A program made the translations under genes and the position numbers. Source: Strobilurus pachycystidiatus (lineage: Eukaryota > Basidiomycota > Agaricomycetes > Agaricales > Physalacriaceae). Taken from it: a stretch of 64,000 nt of DNA. The stretch spans positions 310,001 to 374,000 of the forward strand of contig JAHLMK010000013.1 in NCBI GenBank assembly GCA_019915135.1, in the 5' to 3' direction. Shown piece by piece: positions 11,279-22,524 of the stretch; within the stretch, counting starts at the first letter, position 1, and each line of letters opens with the position of its first letter. The notes beneath the pieces were generated by a model. That model worked only from the letters and a program-made list of their open reading frames with translations. It was not told the origin of the DNA and made no database searches.

Positions 11279-12523
11279 GCAAATATGTTTGGACTTTACA
11301 ACTGAAGTTACGACTCAAATCTCAACTTATTTTGACCACTCATCGACCTTGTTGCACATATATAATGAATGTTATCTGCAGCACGTCGCCACCAAAAACG
11401 TAGTTGTCAAATTTAAGGGGTCTCCATTTTGCATTTTATGGCCCGCTCACTGTGTCGAAGACGACAAATTTCACCTCCCCGTCGAATCGTAGGTCCCTTT
11501 CGACATTGCTATTTTTGGAATTCAATTTGTTGTTGTTTTCGCACTTCAATCCGTTGAATTTGTATGTGAGTGGGGTTTCTTTACTCCTGCCCTCATCATG
11601 CACACCGCACCTCTATTCTCCCAATTGCCGAGAACTTCTCATTGCCCCAGACTCTGCGGTTGAAGGCAAACAACACGAGGACATTGACTCAGACAAACTC
11701 TGTGATGCGACGAGCACGATGCGATGACCAAGAGCACGACCCGATGACCGAGAGCACGACCCGACGACGAGGACATTGACTCAGACAAACTCTACGATGC
11801 GACGAGCACAAGCAGGATGCGACGACCAAGAGCACGACCCGATGACCGAGAACACGACACGAAGACCGAAACGCGACGACGCATATCACGACCCAACTAT
11901 TGCGAGCACCACACGACGATTACGAGCACAACCCGACGACCGAGAGTCAACGACCGATAGCACGACACCACGATTGCGAGCATGAGACGACGACTGCGAG
12001 CACAACCCGCCGACCACACGAACCGATGACCGAGAGTAGACACAACGACAACGAGCACAGCGCAATACGACTATCGAGGAGACAACGTGATGGACCTTAT
12101 TGCTTGCAGACAAGTGGAGCCCTCGCTAGCAACAGCAAACATTACGTGACCTCCGCCTGTGCATCGACTCGCCTGCGAGACCTCGGGGGTGTTTAATCAT
12201 AATGGACCCAAGCAGCGCTGTTGGGTAAAATATATCGCTTTTTGGTGAACACAAATTGGCCGACATCCCGACTATCCCGACACCGCATTGCCTGTCCTTG
12301 AGGAAAGTGGCCAGGCACTAGGTTGAGCTGCGATCTTGTGCCCCAAGATTCTATTAGAAGGCATACTGCTAGAAATGAGGCTTATCGAGTATCTGCCAAA
12401 AAAGGAGCCAGGAAGCTCTTCTATGTGGCACCGGGACATAAAAGGCGCTCTCGGCGAAGAGGCATCTTTCCATCCTTCCCCTCGTAAACCCGCAACATCA
12501 TTCGCTCTCCGCGTACACACACA
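11279..12523. other. Intergenic with minisatellite
   Basis: No gene is supported. The centre is a tandem repeat listed separately. The flanks are AT-rich. Confidence 0.5.
11670..12070 (+). repeat. Degenerate minisatellite (GACCGAGAGCACGAC-type)
   Basis: About 400 bp built of imperfect units resembling GAGCACGACCCGATGACC (period about 18-21 bp). On top of this a longer unit is duplicated: CGAGGACATTGACTCAGACA at about 11676 recurs at about 11768. Spurious open frames on both strands come from the repeat. Confidence 0.8.
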
Positions 12524-13095
12524 ATGTTCACCATCTTCGTCTTCATGTTTACCCTCTTTTTCGCGCTCAGTGCTGTCGCATTGCCCATAAGGAATCCTCC
12601 TCAAACTCTCATCGCCTGGAGTCCAACCATCACCTCGCCAAAGCCCAATGAGAAGCCATGGGCCGTTGGTGAATGGCGCACTGTGACATGGGGTCCGTAT
12701 ACCGCCCTGGCGCACCGGCGCTCTCGCTAATTCAAGTTCGCAGAAACCAACAACATCCCGCAGGAAAAGGTGCACGACAGTGGCTGGGTTGTCCTTGGCC
12801 ACTGGGCCGATCTAAGCCGTCGCAAAAATCTGGACTACAGTGCATATATTTCTCTCTCCAGCCCTTATATACATCCTGAATTTATTCTGTAGTGCATCCC
12901 ATGGCTTCTGGATTCAACCTGACTCAGGGCTGGGTCGAGTGCCAGATGCCTACCCACGCCCCCACAGGAGACAACTACTTCATCGTTCGTGAGTCGCACT
13001 TCCTTCACGGCGTGTCTAGCTCTCACTTTCCGACTAAAGTCTTTTGCGACTCGGGCAACACGTCGCCGACGTTCAGCGTCGTTTCGCCTCAATGA
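12524..13095 (+). CDS. Kre9/Knh1-like secreted cell-wall protein
   Basis: Four exons (12524-12692, 12744-12839, 12893-12988, 13040-13095) give 138 aa. A hydrophobic signal peptide (MFTIFVFMFTLFFALSAVA) is followed by one beta-sandwich domain of the Ser-Thr-rich GPI-anchored membrane family: ITSP near the start, VGEWRTVTWETNNIP, HPMASGFNLTQG, and a final FCDSGNTSPTFSV. The yeast relatives Kre9 and Knh1 act in beta-1,6-glucan assembly; basidiomycete single-domain versions are uncharacterised. There is no C-terminal hydrophobic GPI signal, so this copy is probably soluble. All introns keep frame and rebuild the conserved core, so the model is reliable. Confidence 0.88.
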
Positions 13096-13629
13096 ATGAA
13101 TCGGAATCAATTTCTTGCATCTCCTTCCGCTCGTTTACCTCGAACCCACCATTGGACCTTCTTGAATCGTGACCATCGCTTTGTTCAAATCGGAACTGTT
13201 CCTACTCACGTACATTCTAACACCGCTGCCTTTTACGTATCATAGTCCTCTTTCGCGTCCACTGTACCATATATTTGATAGCTCGTAATTTATTTTGAAT
13301 GCAATGCTAGTATCTGTTACCGAAGGACTTGTTCTCGATACTTCTCTTAGCGTGGGCTTACGGATTTGAAAAATTCGACGCGACCTTTACTGTGTAAAGA
13401 ATTGGAAACGATGACGCATGTGTTCGTATGTCTTCGCGTTTCCCCCACGCTGATCATACAGCAATGGCCGATGACATTTTGTTGTGCACTAGAGTATATA
13501 TGTGGCTGAAACAATGCGGCATCTCAGAGACTACTGTAATATGCCCCTGCAAGGCGCACTTCGAATTGCAGCGGTCAAGTAGAAACGGTAGATGATATTG
13601 GGTATAGAATAAGATTGCGTTTTCAGCAC
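13096..13629. other. Convergent intergenic region
   Basis: Lies between the 3' ends of the Kre9-like gene and the EBP gene. No coding signal is seen on either strand. Confidence 0.5.
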
Positions 13630-14532
13630 TCATGCCGTCTTGACCTTGATTTGAGTGGCGCGAGCAGACTTGGCAGTGATCGAGTAAGATTCCACCATGA
13701 GCCATATCGGAATGACAACCCTGCTAGAGAGTGTGTTAACTGAAATCTCAACGGAAATGAAGGGAAGAAACATACATGACGTTCATGAACTGTTCATTAT
13801 TGTTAGCAAGCATTACTGTTGTTGGCAATGACTGGGACGTACGAAAAGGTAAACACAATTTAAAAGATACAGCGGATTCGAGGTATACAAGTTCTCGCTT
13901 CCAGTCAACCACTCGGGGCAGAAAGTCATCCACCTAGACGTGGAAGTTGAATGAAGGCGACCACTGCAAGAAATGAAATACGCGCCCTCCATATATCTCT
14001 GCCGTGCTCAACACCACAATCCAATAATGACGCGCAGGATCGTCAGCCACGAGTTGTTTGAGGATGTAGCAGCATAGCGGGCCAGCCCCGAGGACAGTGA
14101 GAAGCTCCAAAGGGACGACCGTAGGATTCGAGACCCCCCAACGATAGTCGGCTGCCGCGTATTCTCTCCCTAAGCGGTCGAAACCGAAATCATGCTCTGC
14201 CCAAGTTTCACAAAGAAATATAGAGGACGTACACATTTCCGCAAATGGGCCCACACTTGTGTTCACTTGGCGTCCCAACACGGACAGGTACGACCAGGAT
14301 CCTTCAAATGAAAAATGTATCATAACATCGAATGCCTATTAAACGATATTTTTCTGCATTTAGAAGGGCTCTTGGGGACACAGAAGGAACGGTCCAGCCA
14401 CATAAACGTCTAGCGATCTCGCACGCTTGCCGTTTTGGGTAAGAGCGCTTGGGCGCCCCCGTACGCGATCCCTGCAAGTGCTGAGACACCAAGCAGAGAG
14501 AACAAAAATGTCGTCGTGAATATTCCGTCCAT
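13630..14532 (-). CDS. EBP/EXPERA-family sterol isomerase-like protein
   Basis: Emopamil-binding protein family, multi-pass ER membrane proteins; EBP catalyses sterol delta8-delta7 isomerisation, though many fungal paralogues are untested. The core is clear: IHFSFEGSW, then WREYAAADYRWG after an intron, SNPTVVPLELLTVLGAGPL, STAEIYGG, WMTFCPEWLTGSENLYTSNP, and the tail VVIPIWLMVESYS. The last exons are 13789-13776 (14 nt) and 13720-13630. Two oddities: the intron after AEIYGG seems to use GCGCGT as donor (GC-AG), and the first exon beginning MDGIFTTTFLF runs into TAG just after VRDR when read straight. The N-terminal exon structure is therefore unresolved; a damaged 5' end cannot be excluded. 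Confidence 0.82.
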
Positions 14533-16444
14533 TGCGCAAGGTTCAAACGGCAGTTGGCTGCAGTTGGTCGTGGGTCGAGAATCGAAACTTCGAAAGTCGG
14601 TGAGAATTAAAATTTGAATGGCCTCGCGCAGGGTCGTTTAATATCGAATACATTCGCCTCCCAGCGGGAGTTCGAGCCTTAGACAGGACGCTCCATTGAA
14701 AAATAACAAGTAAGTAGGAGACGTCAAGAATCCGTAGCGAAGCAGTGACATTCTCGTTGTTTGCCACAGCGCGAGTGTATTGACTAGCTCGGGCGGCAGG
14801 GACACGAGCAATGCACCCAGAAATATCCCCAACGAGCGAGGGAGAGTTGTTCCTGGTCAGTTGGACAACTCCAGTCAGAGCGAGCATCTGGATTACAGTA
14901 CGTCTGGATCTCTGAGGCTAGCTTACTTGATGACGAGGGTACTTGCAGGAGACAATTATATCCATGCGGATCGCGGTAGTCAAATGTGACTTGTGTGACT
15001 CCGGACTCCGGACAAAATGGTGTGGTTTAGCGACTGGTGACTTGAGAAATGAGCGTGCATTAGCGCCACAACGTGCTTCGCGGGTTTACTCCGAGCTTGG
15101 AGGTCTACGCTGGGCTGTTACGAGAAAGTCGACGGGACTACTCGATGACTGGGTCCCTGAAATTAGACGCTTACCCTCAGAAGCCAAAACGCGTCGCGGG
15201 GAAGCCAGTGTTCCAGTCACGTCCTTGACAGAAACATTCATGTGCGCCCATCTTCAATATGATGTCGACTTCGCTCTGGTATGTCGGAGCATAGAATGAG
15301 GTCCAATCAATGGTGGAAAAACCCCGAATCGGACGTGACCCAACGCGTAGCTCTACGTTCCTCCGAGTCGGAAGACGGAGTTTGCAGTTATCTCTTCCGG
15401 AATCCTGGGCACACAGACCATCAAGGTAGAATTCGATGAATAAGGAAACTCAACTTCATTGCTACGATGTAGAATTCTGTGGTAACTCTGATTCTAGTGT
15501 TTTGCTGCCATCGCAATTTCATGACGAGATGACTTAGTAGAGATTGCGGAGGGTTTTTGTCGCATGCAGTGAATCGTTTGTTGGTCCCCGGTTCTCTGTT
15601 TAATATTCGGTGTAGTCGGCTCCGTCGTTGTCGGGGTGTCCAAGCCCCACTGTTCTCTGGAACTCGTACTGACTTTGACGTCAGCTTCACTGAAATTACG
15701 CACCGCCCCCCGCTCTGCGACACTGCGTCACCGAATCGCCCCGTCCTGCGTCCGTCGGTATGTCGCCCAGGTTGAGCATGGCTCCTCGTCCTGACCGCCT
15801 TTTCGTTTTGGCCGATGCGTCTCGTCCTCAACATTTCAGTCGCAGTCGCAGTCGCCGTCAGACCTGTCTTCGTCCTGTTAACTCAATAATCCGCCCTGCT
15901 GTAGCTGTCATTTTCGGCCCTGGCCCGTTGCGAGGGCCACGTCTGTTAATTGTCCCATGACCAGTCGATGCGGCAGCGCCAATGCTCAAAGGTGGAGGCG
16001 ACGGAAAATGGACGGATATAGCGCATCCCAGGAAAGAACCCGCCGGGAGGGGAACCCTCCGTTGGCATTGGCATTGTCCTATCCTGATGTTTTTACTCAG
16101 ATTACCACTAGCTCATCCCAGCTCGTGTCAAGGTCAGCATTGCCGAAGGATATATCGACTTTGTTGTGCGAACGGTGGAGACACTTCGATTTATCCTCGA
16201 GTGCACGCGTCACGACACTATCGAGGGCTGTCGGAAGTGAAAGACATCTATCATTCAAGCCTGTTTTCGTAACGACAAACCTCATCTCACCCAGGCGCAA
16301 GTGGGTTGGAATTGTCTGCGAGCCACAGTGTAAGCCACTTTCACGCCCGCATGAATAAACTACGCGTCTCGCGCATTAGATTAAATATGTGGCTTGTAAG
16401 TACCGTTGATGAAGAAATGGTCGAAACAAGAAGGCGACATCGTC
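14533..16444. other. Region without an assigned gene
   Basis: Open frames of 60-140 codons occur on both strands (for example 14543-14887 minus, 14943-15299 plus, 15957-16358 plus) but none shows a recognisable family or a convincing splice chain. The region contains copy 2 of the dispersed repeat at 15575-15722. Confidence 0.4.
15575..15722 (+). repeat. Dispersed repeat, copy 2
   Basis: Matches 735-870 in the same orientation at both DNA and minus-strand peptide level (FSEADVKVST here, FSETDVKNST there; DTPTTTEPTTPNI here, DTPITMETTTPNI there). The conserved peptide suggests descent from a coding sequence, perhaps of a mobile element. Confidence 0.6.
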
Positions 16445-18097
16445 TCATACTACTTCGTTGCGGGTTAATCTATTTCAGTCATTTCGATGTTGTATTGCGA
16501 GCCGTGTCGACAAACCGTGCCGTAGCTGCGATGCGGCCGCCCGAGGGTATCACAGTATGTTGCAGGCCAGTCTGCAGATCGAGGCCATCCATGATAAGAA
16601 TATCGCCCTAGGCGATGGCTTGTTATCGCTGAATCAAACAAACGTAACATACTTACGTGGAGTAGGTTCAAAGTAAGTACATGTTCCTCGGTTGTTTTCT
16701 TTCGAAAAGACATGCGGGCATCTGATCCGAGTGAGAGACCAGCAACGGTCGGACCCAGTCCCGCCTCGTCATCACTGTGGAACTGAACAAATAAGATAAT
16801 GAATCGACGACCGTCGAACGCAAATTACCGCCATGGATTGGTGTTCCAGATAAGCGACACTGACAAGATTTCAATTGTGAATATTAGATGGAACGAGGGA
16901 CGCTTTACCTGAGGAGTTCATTGAACGGTGTTCGCCCTGGGAATAACATATCGCATGACTTTTGAATGACTCTAAGAACCCTGGGAATGAAAGCAGGGCA
17001 TCGTTCCAGCGGAACTGTGAAATCCGAGCCACCGACATACTAGACCCAGAATCAACGCTGACGCGCGGATAAAAAAACAATGTTGTGTCGCACCTCGTAA
17101 ACGGCACCTGCTAGAACGGAAATGAGCCTACCGAAACGTGTTTCAATGAATGTGGACCTACCATTATGCGAGAAATAATTGGTCAACATAGCACCTTGAC
17201 CTGAAACCGTCAGTGATTGAAGCTGAGTATTTGTGGCGCGCACATCGATGGGACCGTAACGGTGTACGTTGCAGAAGAACCTGTCCTTTTTGAGCGGCAG
17301 TCAAGTACTCTTGCAACAAATCATCGGCATTGTGGTGTTTAGCAGTCCGAATGAGATGAATGACGCCACTGTCAAAGTGTTAGGACATGTGCGTCAATCC
17401 ACTGATGGCCTACACAAGGTTTTCTATACCGAAAGAATGGACTGTTGCCCCAGTAAATTCGGTCTTGTATCGCTTTTGTACTGCATCACATCCTGCAGGT
17501 CAGGGATAAGAAGATATATATTCAATCGATATGCTAACCGAATGGCGAGGTTTTGACCAACACGGGATCTTGCCTCAACGTCGCGCGTACAATCAAAAAA
17601 TCCACAGTGACAGTCTGTTCCACATGGCAGTTGTCGCATCTAAGCATATGCCACAATCGCCTTCAAACGGAACATCAGTTAAACACTAAGGTTACGGTAA
17701 TAACACACCTGCAACTGAGTCGACCGCATTGCGTGCAAAGGAATCCATCAAGTTTCTTGGACGCAGTCTCAGGCTCCACCGCAGTGCGGACTGATTTGGC
17801 CATGTGTGAAAACATGAGTGCGCAGACGAGAAAACGAGTGTCGTAAGACAAAAGCTCGGTGGTGCTAGATGAAAACGAAGGACAAGTGACCGTACTGCAT
17901 ATAGCGCCCTCTGAAAAAATCATCGGTTGCCAAGAGTCGCAATCGACACATTTGAATAAAGGTAACGACAGATCGAGGGCAGGGAAGTGGTCGTTGTACA
18001 CCGCTTGTTCGGCGGAAGACAACCACCACATATCCTGGACACCATCGGTGACTTAGAATCTGGATATGTATAAGAAGGACGTACCGAATTCGGACAT
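16445..18097 (-). CDS. AlkB-like 2OG-Fe(II) dioxygenase with cysteine-rich N-terminus
   Basis: Multi-exon gene read from MSEFVTDG at 18097 to the TGA at 16445. Catalytic part: FNELLR, an 11-residue exon VSLIWNTNPWR, then FHSDDEAGLGPTVAGLSLGS (iron ligands H and D of HxD), and near the end GDILIMDGLDLQTGLQHTVI with the distal histidine, followed by GGRIAATAR with the 2-oxoglutarate arginine. This is the AlkB order and spacing; AlkB enzymes oxidatively remove alkyl groups from nucleic acids. The N-terminal half is unusual: cysteine pairs in CVDCDSW, GFLCTQCGRLSC and CDNCHVEQ suggest a zinc-binding module that could contact DNA. The catalytic residues are intact. Exact exon limits in 17.2-17.7 kb are unsure. 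Confidence 0.75.
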
Positions 18098-18129
18098 AGG
18101 GTTGCAATGAGTTTGTACATTACGCCACG

Positions 18130-19229
18130 CGAATTTTTCTCGTCTGAATTGATAAGTCATGGACAAATAAGGAATATGGGGACTTACGCCAGACGTGTTG
18201 AATGTAAAAAGTGCCCAGAAAGCAATATTGGGCCGAAGAGGGCAGCCCTAGGAAATAAGGATACTTGCGGCCAATGTATACACGAACCGGATGTCCGTTC
18301 TGACAAGCTCGCTGAGCCGCATGGCCACGGTCCGTGGAATCGTTCACGAAACCGCTGTAGGCATGTCAATGAGATCTTCGTTAAGTCTATGGCCGATCGT
18401 ACGCGTGTGTAACAATAACGCGACCATCAAAGAAAAACCCGTCCCGCCTATCATTGGTGAGATACGGAAGAGGCGAAGAAGAAAACGCGCACTCGGCCGT
18501 AAACTCAGAAAGGAGCAATCCAAACAGAACACTCTTGCATATATACATGCCAGAATGGTAAGACTTGAAATATGTCTCGTTCTCACATAGCTCTTGACGA
18601 GTAACGCACCAGCGCATGGTGGTAAGATCCAGAAGCGATTTTACGTAATCGGTCTGACGACTAGCGAAGGGTCGATACACTAGTCTAAGTTTGTGAGATG
18701 GATCGGCCTGCTTCTTCGCCAGAGCCTTCGTCGTGGCTGTACTCAACAGCTTGGACAATATACGCGCATCTGCTCTGACTAGCAACGTCACCATCGACGA
18801 GTTATTGATCTGGGCTCTCGTGGAGACACGAGGGCCTGCGGCAGCCCATCCGTACTGACGACGGTGTACGAACGTCCTTAACCCACGCAGCGCCATTTCC
18901 GTCGTTTTGTTCGGTTCTTCATCTAATGTACTGAATAAATCAGATCTTCTTGCTGGGCTGTCTTTGCAAGATACGGTACCCAACCGACGCTAACAGAACG
19001 GCGAACGCGTACTCCGGTCTGGGGTTGTTTCCGAGCCTCAGAGATTGTGGAATCCGCGGGATAAAGTCGAAGACTCCAAGGTGAGGCCCAATTCGAGGTA
19101 TTTGACGAAAAACAGCTCCGAATGATTTGGGTCGAAGACAATTTCCTGGGTCCGTTGCACAAGGCGCGCGACCTGTTTCCAAAGATAACTCAGTCTATGT
19201 GTGTCCAGCAACATTTGCAAGAAACTCAT
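18130..19229 (-). CDS. Unassigned membrane-protein-like gene (uncertain)
   Basis: A chain of minus-strand segments reads plausibly as one or more exons: MSFLQMLLDTHRLSYLWKQ starting at 19229, EYAFAVLLASVGYRILQ near 18.97 kb, MALRGLRTFVHRRQYGW near 18.89 kb, then after an intron at about 18.57-18.52 kb the hydrophobic GGTGFSLMVALLLHTRTIG and, after another intron, FVYTLAASIL. The pattern suggests several membrane segments. I recognise no family and could not close the reading frame near 18.2 kb, so start, end and number of genes are provisional. Decay is possible. Confidence 0.3.
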
Positions 19230-19398
19230 CCACCGCGATATTGGAGATTTTGATGGCGATGGACAGTCAGCGAATGTGTAGCTTAGAAGGGCAAGAACGC
19301 AAACCTCGACCAAATGAAACAGAAGCAAGGAACGCGAATGGGCCAAAAACGTGTGATTGACAACTACTGCATGTAAGAAATGATTGTTCAAAATACGA

Positions 19399-20286
19399 CT
19401 ATATCGCTCGGGTCTCTTCCAGTATTCGGCGGCAGTCGTTAATTTTTCGATTAAGTTCTAAAATCTTGCGACGTAAGTCATCAGCTTGACCAAAGTCAAG
19501 CAAAGTCCCGAGTCTACTGGTGTTTCCGCAGGTCTCTCCCAATATCGCACAACGACGACAACTAACGGCGGTGATTTTGTTCGTCAATTCGCAAATATGT
19601 CGGTTAATTTGACAAGCCACACACTGCAAATGATCAGTTGGGACACCGACGCTCAACAATTCGTCCGTACCGGTTCATTTCGCAAGGCAGGCTTCAGGTC
19701 CCACTCAGAGATGTCTGCGCATCCTAAGTAGGTCAAGTGGACCTTCTTGCCCGCGCCCATCGACTCTCCTATGATGTTCGCCCAGATAGTGGGGGGACAG
19801 ATGCTCCTCATCTCGTTTAATTCGTCTTCTGTTTGCGTGGCCATCAGCGGCTGAAGATATGTCGACCATACAACTCCCATGTCCGGGGATAAGGTACCCC
19901 GATAGAGTCGAATAATGTTCTGAAACTGTGTCCGTCAATAATGCGTATGCTTAGGCCGATGACGCCTCACGAAAATGGTGCTCGTCTCGCGACTTTTGAT
20001 GGCGAGTAGATCCGTACTGTCCACCGGGTACCATTGCACTGGCATGCTTGACAGTTCCTCGTGTAAATCACGCTAATTGGATGTTAGCAAGATATAGAAG
20101 CGTGTAGAAACCCCCTACCAGAAGCTTGTCCCGAGGGATTGCAGTCTCGGAAGTACAAGCTGCGAGTTTCTCTAGCATTTGCTCGATTTTGGTCCACTGT
20201 TCAGGAGTGACGGGCGGTACGAGCGTTGATATCGTTTCAGTAACGACGAGGCGGAAACCATTGGGACCAAGTACGCGCACGACCAT
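19399..20286 (-). CDS. Zinc-cluster family protein B (type II, 249 aa)
   Basis: Four exons: 20286-20119, 20072-19971, 19925-19671, 19623-19399, all introns in phase 0. The first two exons form an N-terminal domain of about 90 residues shared in plan with genes C and D. Exon 3 contains CPPTIWANII, equivalent to CPPWLWSRMI in C and CPPRIWSSLI in D. Exon 4 opens directly on the cysteine cluster CVACQINRHIC-x10-CRRCAILGETC, exact Zn2Cys6 spacing (C-x2-C-x6-C-x10-C-x2-C-x6-C), followed by a short helical tail (LRRKILELNRKINDCRRIL). The gene is head to head with C; start codons are separated by 96 bp. Function is unknown; DNA binding is inferred from cysteine spacing only. Confidence 0.7.
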
Positions 20287-20382
20287 GAGAGGCAAAGGTG
20301 AATCGAGTCGATCGGCCAACTTACCAAAACGGAAGAATTCAACAGTGTTTGTGACCACGTGCTAGGCTTATCCGCTACCGCG
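20287..20382. promoter_or_regulatory. Bidirectional promoter B/C
   Basis: Only 96 bp separate the divergent start codons of genes B and C, so the two genes must share promoter elements or have their 5' UTRs overlap. No TATA box is evident. The GT donor at 20323-20322 and an in-frame GTG upstream of B make a slightly longer B first exon conceivable. Confidence 0.5.
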
Positions 20383-21435
20383 ATGACCGCAGACCTCCTC
20401 GAACTCCCTGGCTCTTATGTGGGGGTAGAATCGTTCAAAATCTTCTTACCTGGGCCACATACTCCTGTGTTCTGTCGCATCGTGCATGATCTTGTCCGCG
20501 AAGTCGAATACTTCTACGGCCAAGCGAAGGATAATTCGTACTGGTCGCCCATCTTTCAGCACCGCAAAGTACGAGTCGCGTTTGTCAATTTTTTTTTTTT
20601 TTTTTGCTAATCATGGGCAGGCTCAACTGCTCGCAATACTCAAGGAACGACTGGGACTGGCCTGGGTCGTTTGCGCCGGGAACGAGATCATGGACGACAT
20701 CCTGCCCAACGTGAACGATTTAGGCGAGTCGCTATCCCGCGTAAGGACTTAGTCTATGTCCGTCCTACTGCGTCGGCTGATGCAAACTTAGCTCGAAAAA
20801 CTTTCCCATTGTCGTTGCCCTTCCGACATTCAGGACGATATCGTTATGAACTTGGCGGACAGCATGGATCTAGAACCCCAACACGTTCAGCGCCATGCCT
20901 TTCTGATCTGTCCTCCGTGGTTATGGTCACGAATGATTGCCATCCGGTACGACTATCATGGGTCGCAGCCGCTTCATCGCTGGCCGTGGGTTGGTCGACT
21001 CCGTCCGTGGCGCGTCAGTATCGCTCCTGTTCCCAGTGCACTACGTTAATCAATCTACAGTGTGACTATTGTATGGACATTGGCAAGGAGTGCGAAGACA
21101 TCATGACCGGCGACGACCGGCGCTGCCGTGCATGTTTCGCTCATGGAGGCCAATGTTTACATCCGTCGGTTATCGATATACGTCCGCGGAGTTTACTCGA
21201 CTCTAATCTCCTGCAAGCGCAGATGATTCTTGACGCCGCGCGTAATAATCCGCTCGCCTCCACCTCTTATGCTTCCAATCACATCGTTCACACATTGGAC
21301 GAGACTACACGTTTGGTCTGGGAAACGCGAAAGCTTCTGACGGAAAATCGCGAAAGACGGAGGCAACACAATGTATTTGTGAAAGATGCGCTTAATGAAG
21401 TAGCCAAAGGTTTTGGCGATGTCGATTATGCCTGA
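20383..21435 (+). CDS. Zinc-cluster family protein C (type II, 300 aa)
   Basis: Four exons (20383-20568, 20621-20740, 20792-21013, 21061-21435), all phase 0. Plan as in B and D: N-terminal domain over exons 1-2, exon 3 with CPPWLWSRMI and a tryptophan-rich end (HRWPWVGRLRPWR), then exon 4 starting on the cluster CDYCMDIGKEC-x10-CRACFAHGGQC, again perfect Zn2Cys6 spacing. The tail is a long charged helix (DETTRLVWETRKLLTENRERRR) likely to form a coiled coil, as in dimeric zinc-cluster regulators. Intron 1 contains a long T run before its AG. Divergent from B; convergent with D, with 44 bp between the stop codons. Function is unknown. Confidence 0.72.
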
Positions 21436-21479
21436 TTCGTATGCAATTACAAAAATGGATACCGTTGATTAAAATTTGT

Positions 21480-22463
21480 TCAATTCGAATAACGAATCAG
21501 CAGAGTTTTGATAGTGTGTTTACATGGTGCAAGATCCCGAGACGGCTCTGATTCTTGTTTCAATAATGAAATGAGAACGGGGAATATTCGATGTTCTCGA
21601 TAGCCTGTGATGTGCCTGGTTCGAGTCAAAGACGCTTGTACGACGACCCGACAAAATTCCAACACGTCTTCTCCGGCTAAGTCGAGGGAACGGAGGAGGG
21701 TAAGGCATGTATCGCGATTCAATCGGGGTTGCCGAACGATTGCGCCAGGAATACACGTACAACCTTTCTGAGCGCACGCCCGGCACATACGAGCTCCTGC
21801 GTAGGAGATGTCTTCACATGAAACGCCGACGCACTGCGAACACTGAAATCCTTGAGATGCAGAGTACGCAACTGACCAAAGTACTTACCTGGTGATCCCT
21901 GATCCTACCACGCCAACTCCACGAAGTCCGCATCTCGTCTGGGGCCTTTGGATAACGGAATCGGATCAGGGAAGACCAAATTCGTGGAGGACACTGAAGC
22001 CGAATACATTCGGCCTCCCAGGCGGTCAGATCGTCGAGTTTGGACGCAATGTTTGGAAGAGAATCCACATCCGTAGGTGAAGACAGGCGACAAAGCTACG
22101 GAATTGCGATCTAAATACGGTATGGTCATTGCAGTGGTGTGTCTCACCAGATTGTCATAGTTGCTGGACAATGAGTCAACGTCTGAAAGGATATGATGTC
22201 CCGAAGTTACGGCCCAGGAATTCCAGTAGTTAATGTCCAACCACTGTGTAAGAGTTTGCTAAATCGTATTAGCATATGAACATAAAGTCCCGCGGGTTCA
22301 TACTTACGCGATCGTAGATGAATTTTCGGTGAGCCGACTCATTCTCGAATCGTACGCGTGACGCCGCGCAAATGAGCTCGATGAGTAATGCAAGGAAGGG
22401 TTTCGTGTCCAGGTCGCAATCGATTGACACGGCGACGGCCAGTTCAGGGCCTCCGATGAGCAT
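21480..22463 (-). CDS. Zinc-cluster family protein D (type II, 278 aa)
   Basis: Four exons (22463-22308, 22258-22148, 22095-21889, 21842-21480), all phase 0. Exon 3 carries CPPRIWSSLIRFRY and ends SWSWRGRIRDHQ; exon 4 starts exactly on CSQC. Its cluster, CSQCVGVSC-x10-CRACAQKGCTC, has a four-residue gap between the second and third cysteines instead of six, plus one extra cysteine, so metal binding may differ. The tail (LLRSLDLAGEDVLEFCRVVVQ) is helical but lacks the long coiled coil of C. It is head to head with gene E, with 61 bp between the start codons. Confidence 0.7.
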
Positions 22464-22524
22464 GGTATGTAAAGAAGTCGACAACAACAAAACCAAACAA
22501 GTTTCCTCTTGCTCGCTCACCACG
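22464..22524. promoter_or_regulatory. Bidirectional promoter D/E
   Basis: The divergent ATGs of D (22463) and E (22525) are 61 bp apart, the tightest spacing in the window. The interval contains AAGAAGTCGACAACAACAAAACC-like A-rich sequence and no TATA box. Expression of the pair is almost certainly coupled, or one gene's 5' UTR lies in the other. Confidence 0.5.

Noticed and set aside
11689..12196. Serine/arginine-like frames in both directions
   Set aside because: Products of the minisatellite, not genes.
18107..18590. Plus-strand basic frame (IRKRRRRKRALGRKLRKEQ)
   Set aside because: It is the complement of a hydrophobic minus-strand segment; low complexity and no start context.
20671..21435. 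A single 254-codon frame covering most of gene C
   Set aside because: It reads through two introns; splicing gives the W-rich exon and the cluster in the pattern shared with B and D.
19399..22463. Homeodomain mating-type (HD1/HD2) locus
   Set aside because: The divergent paired layout fits, but no WFxNxR homeodomain signature is present in any of the genes; they carry a cysteine cluster instead.
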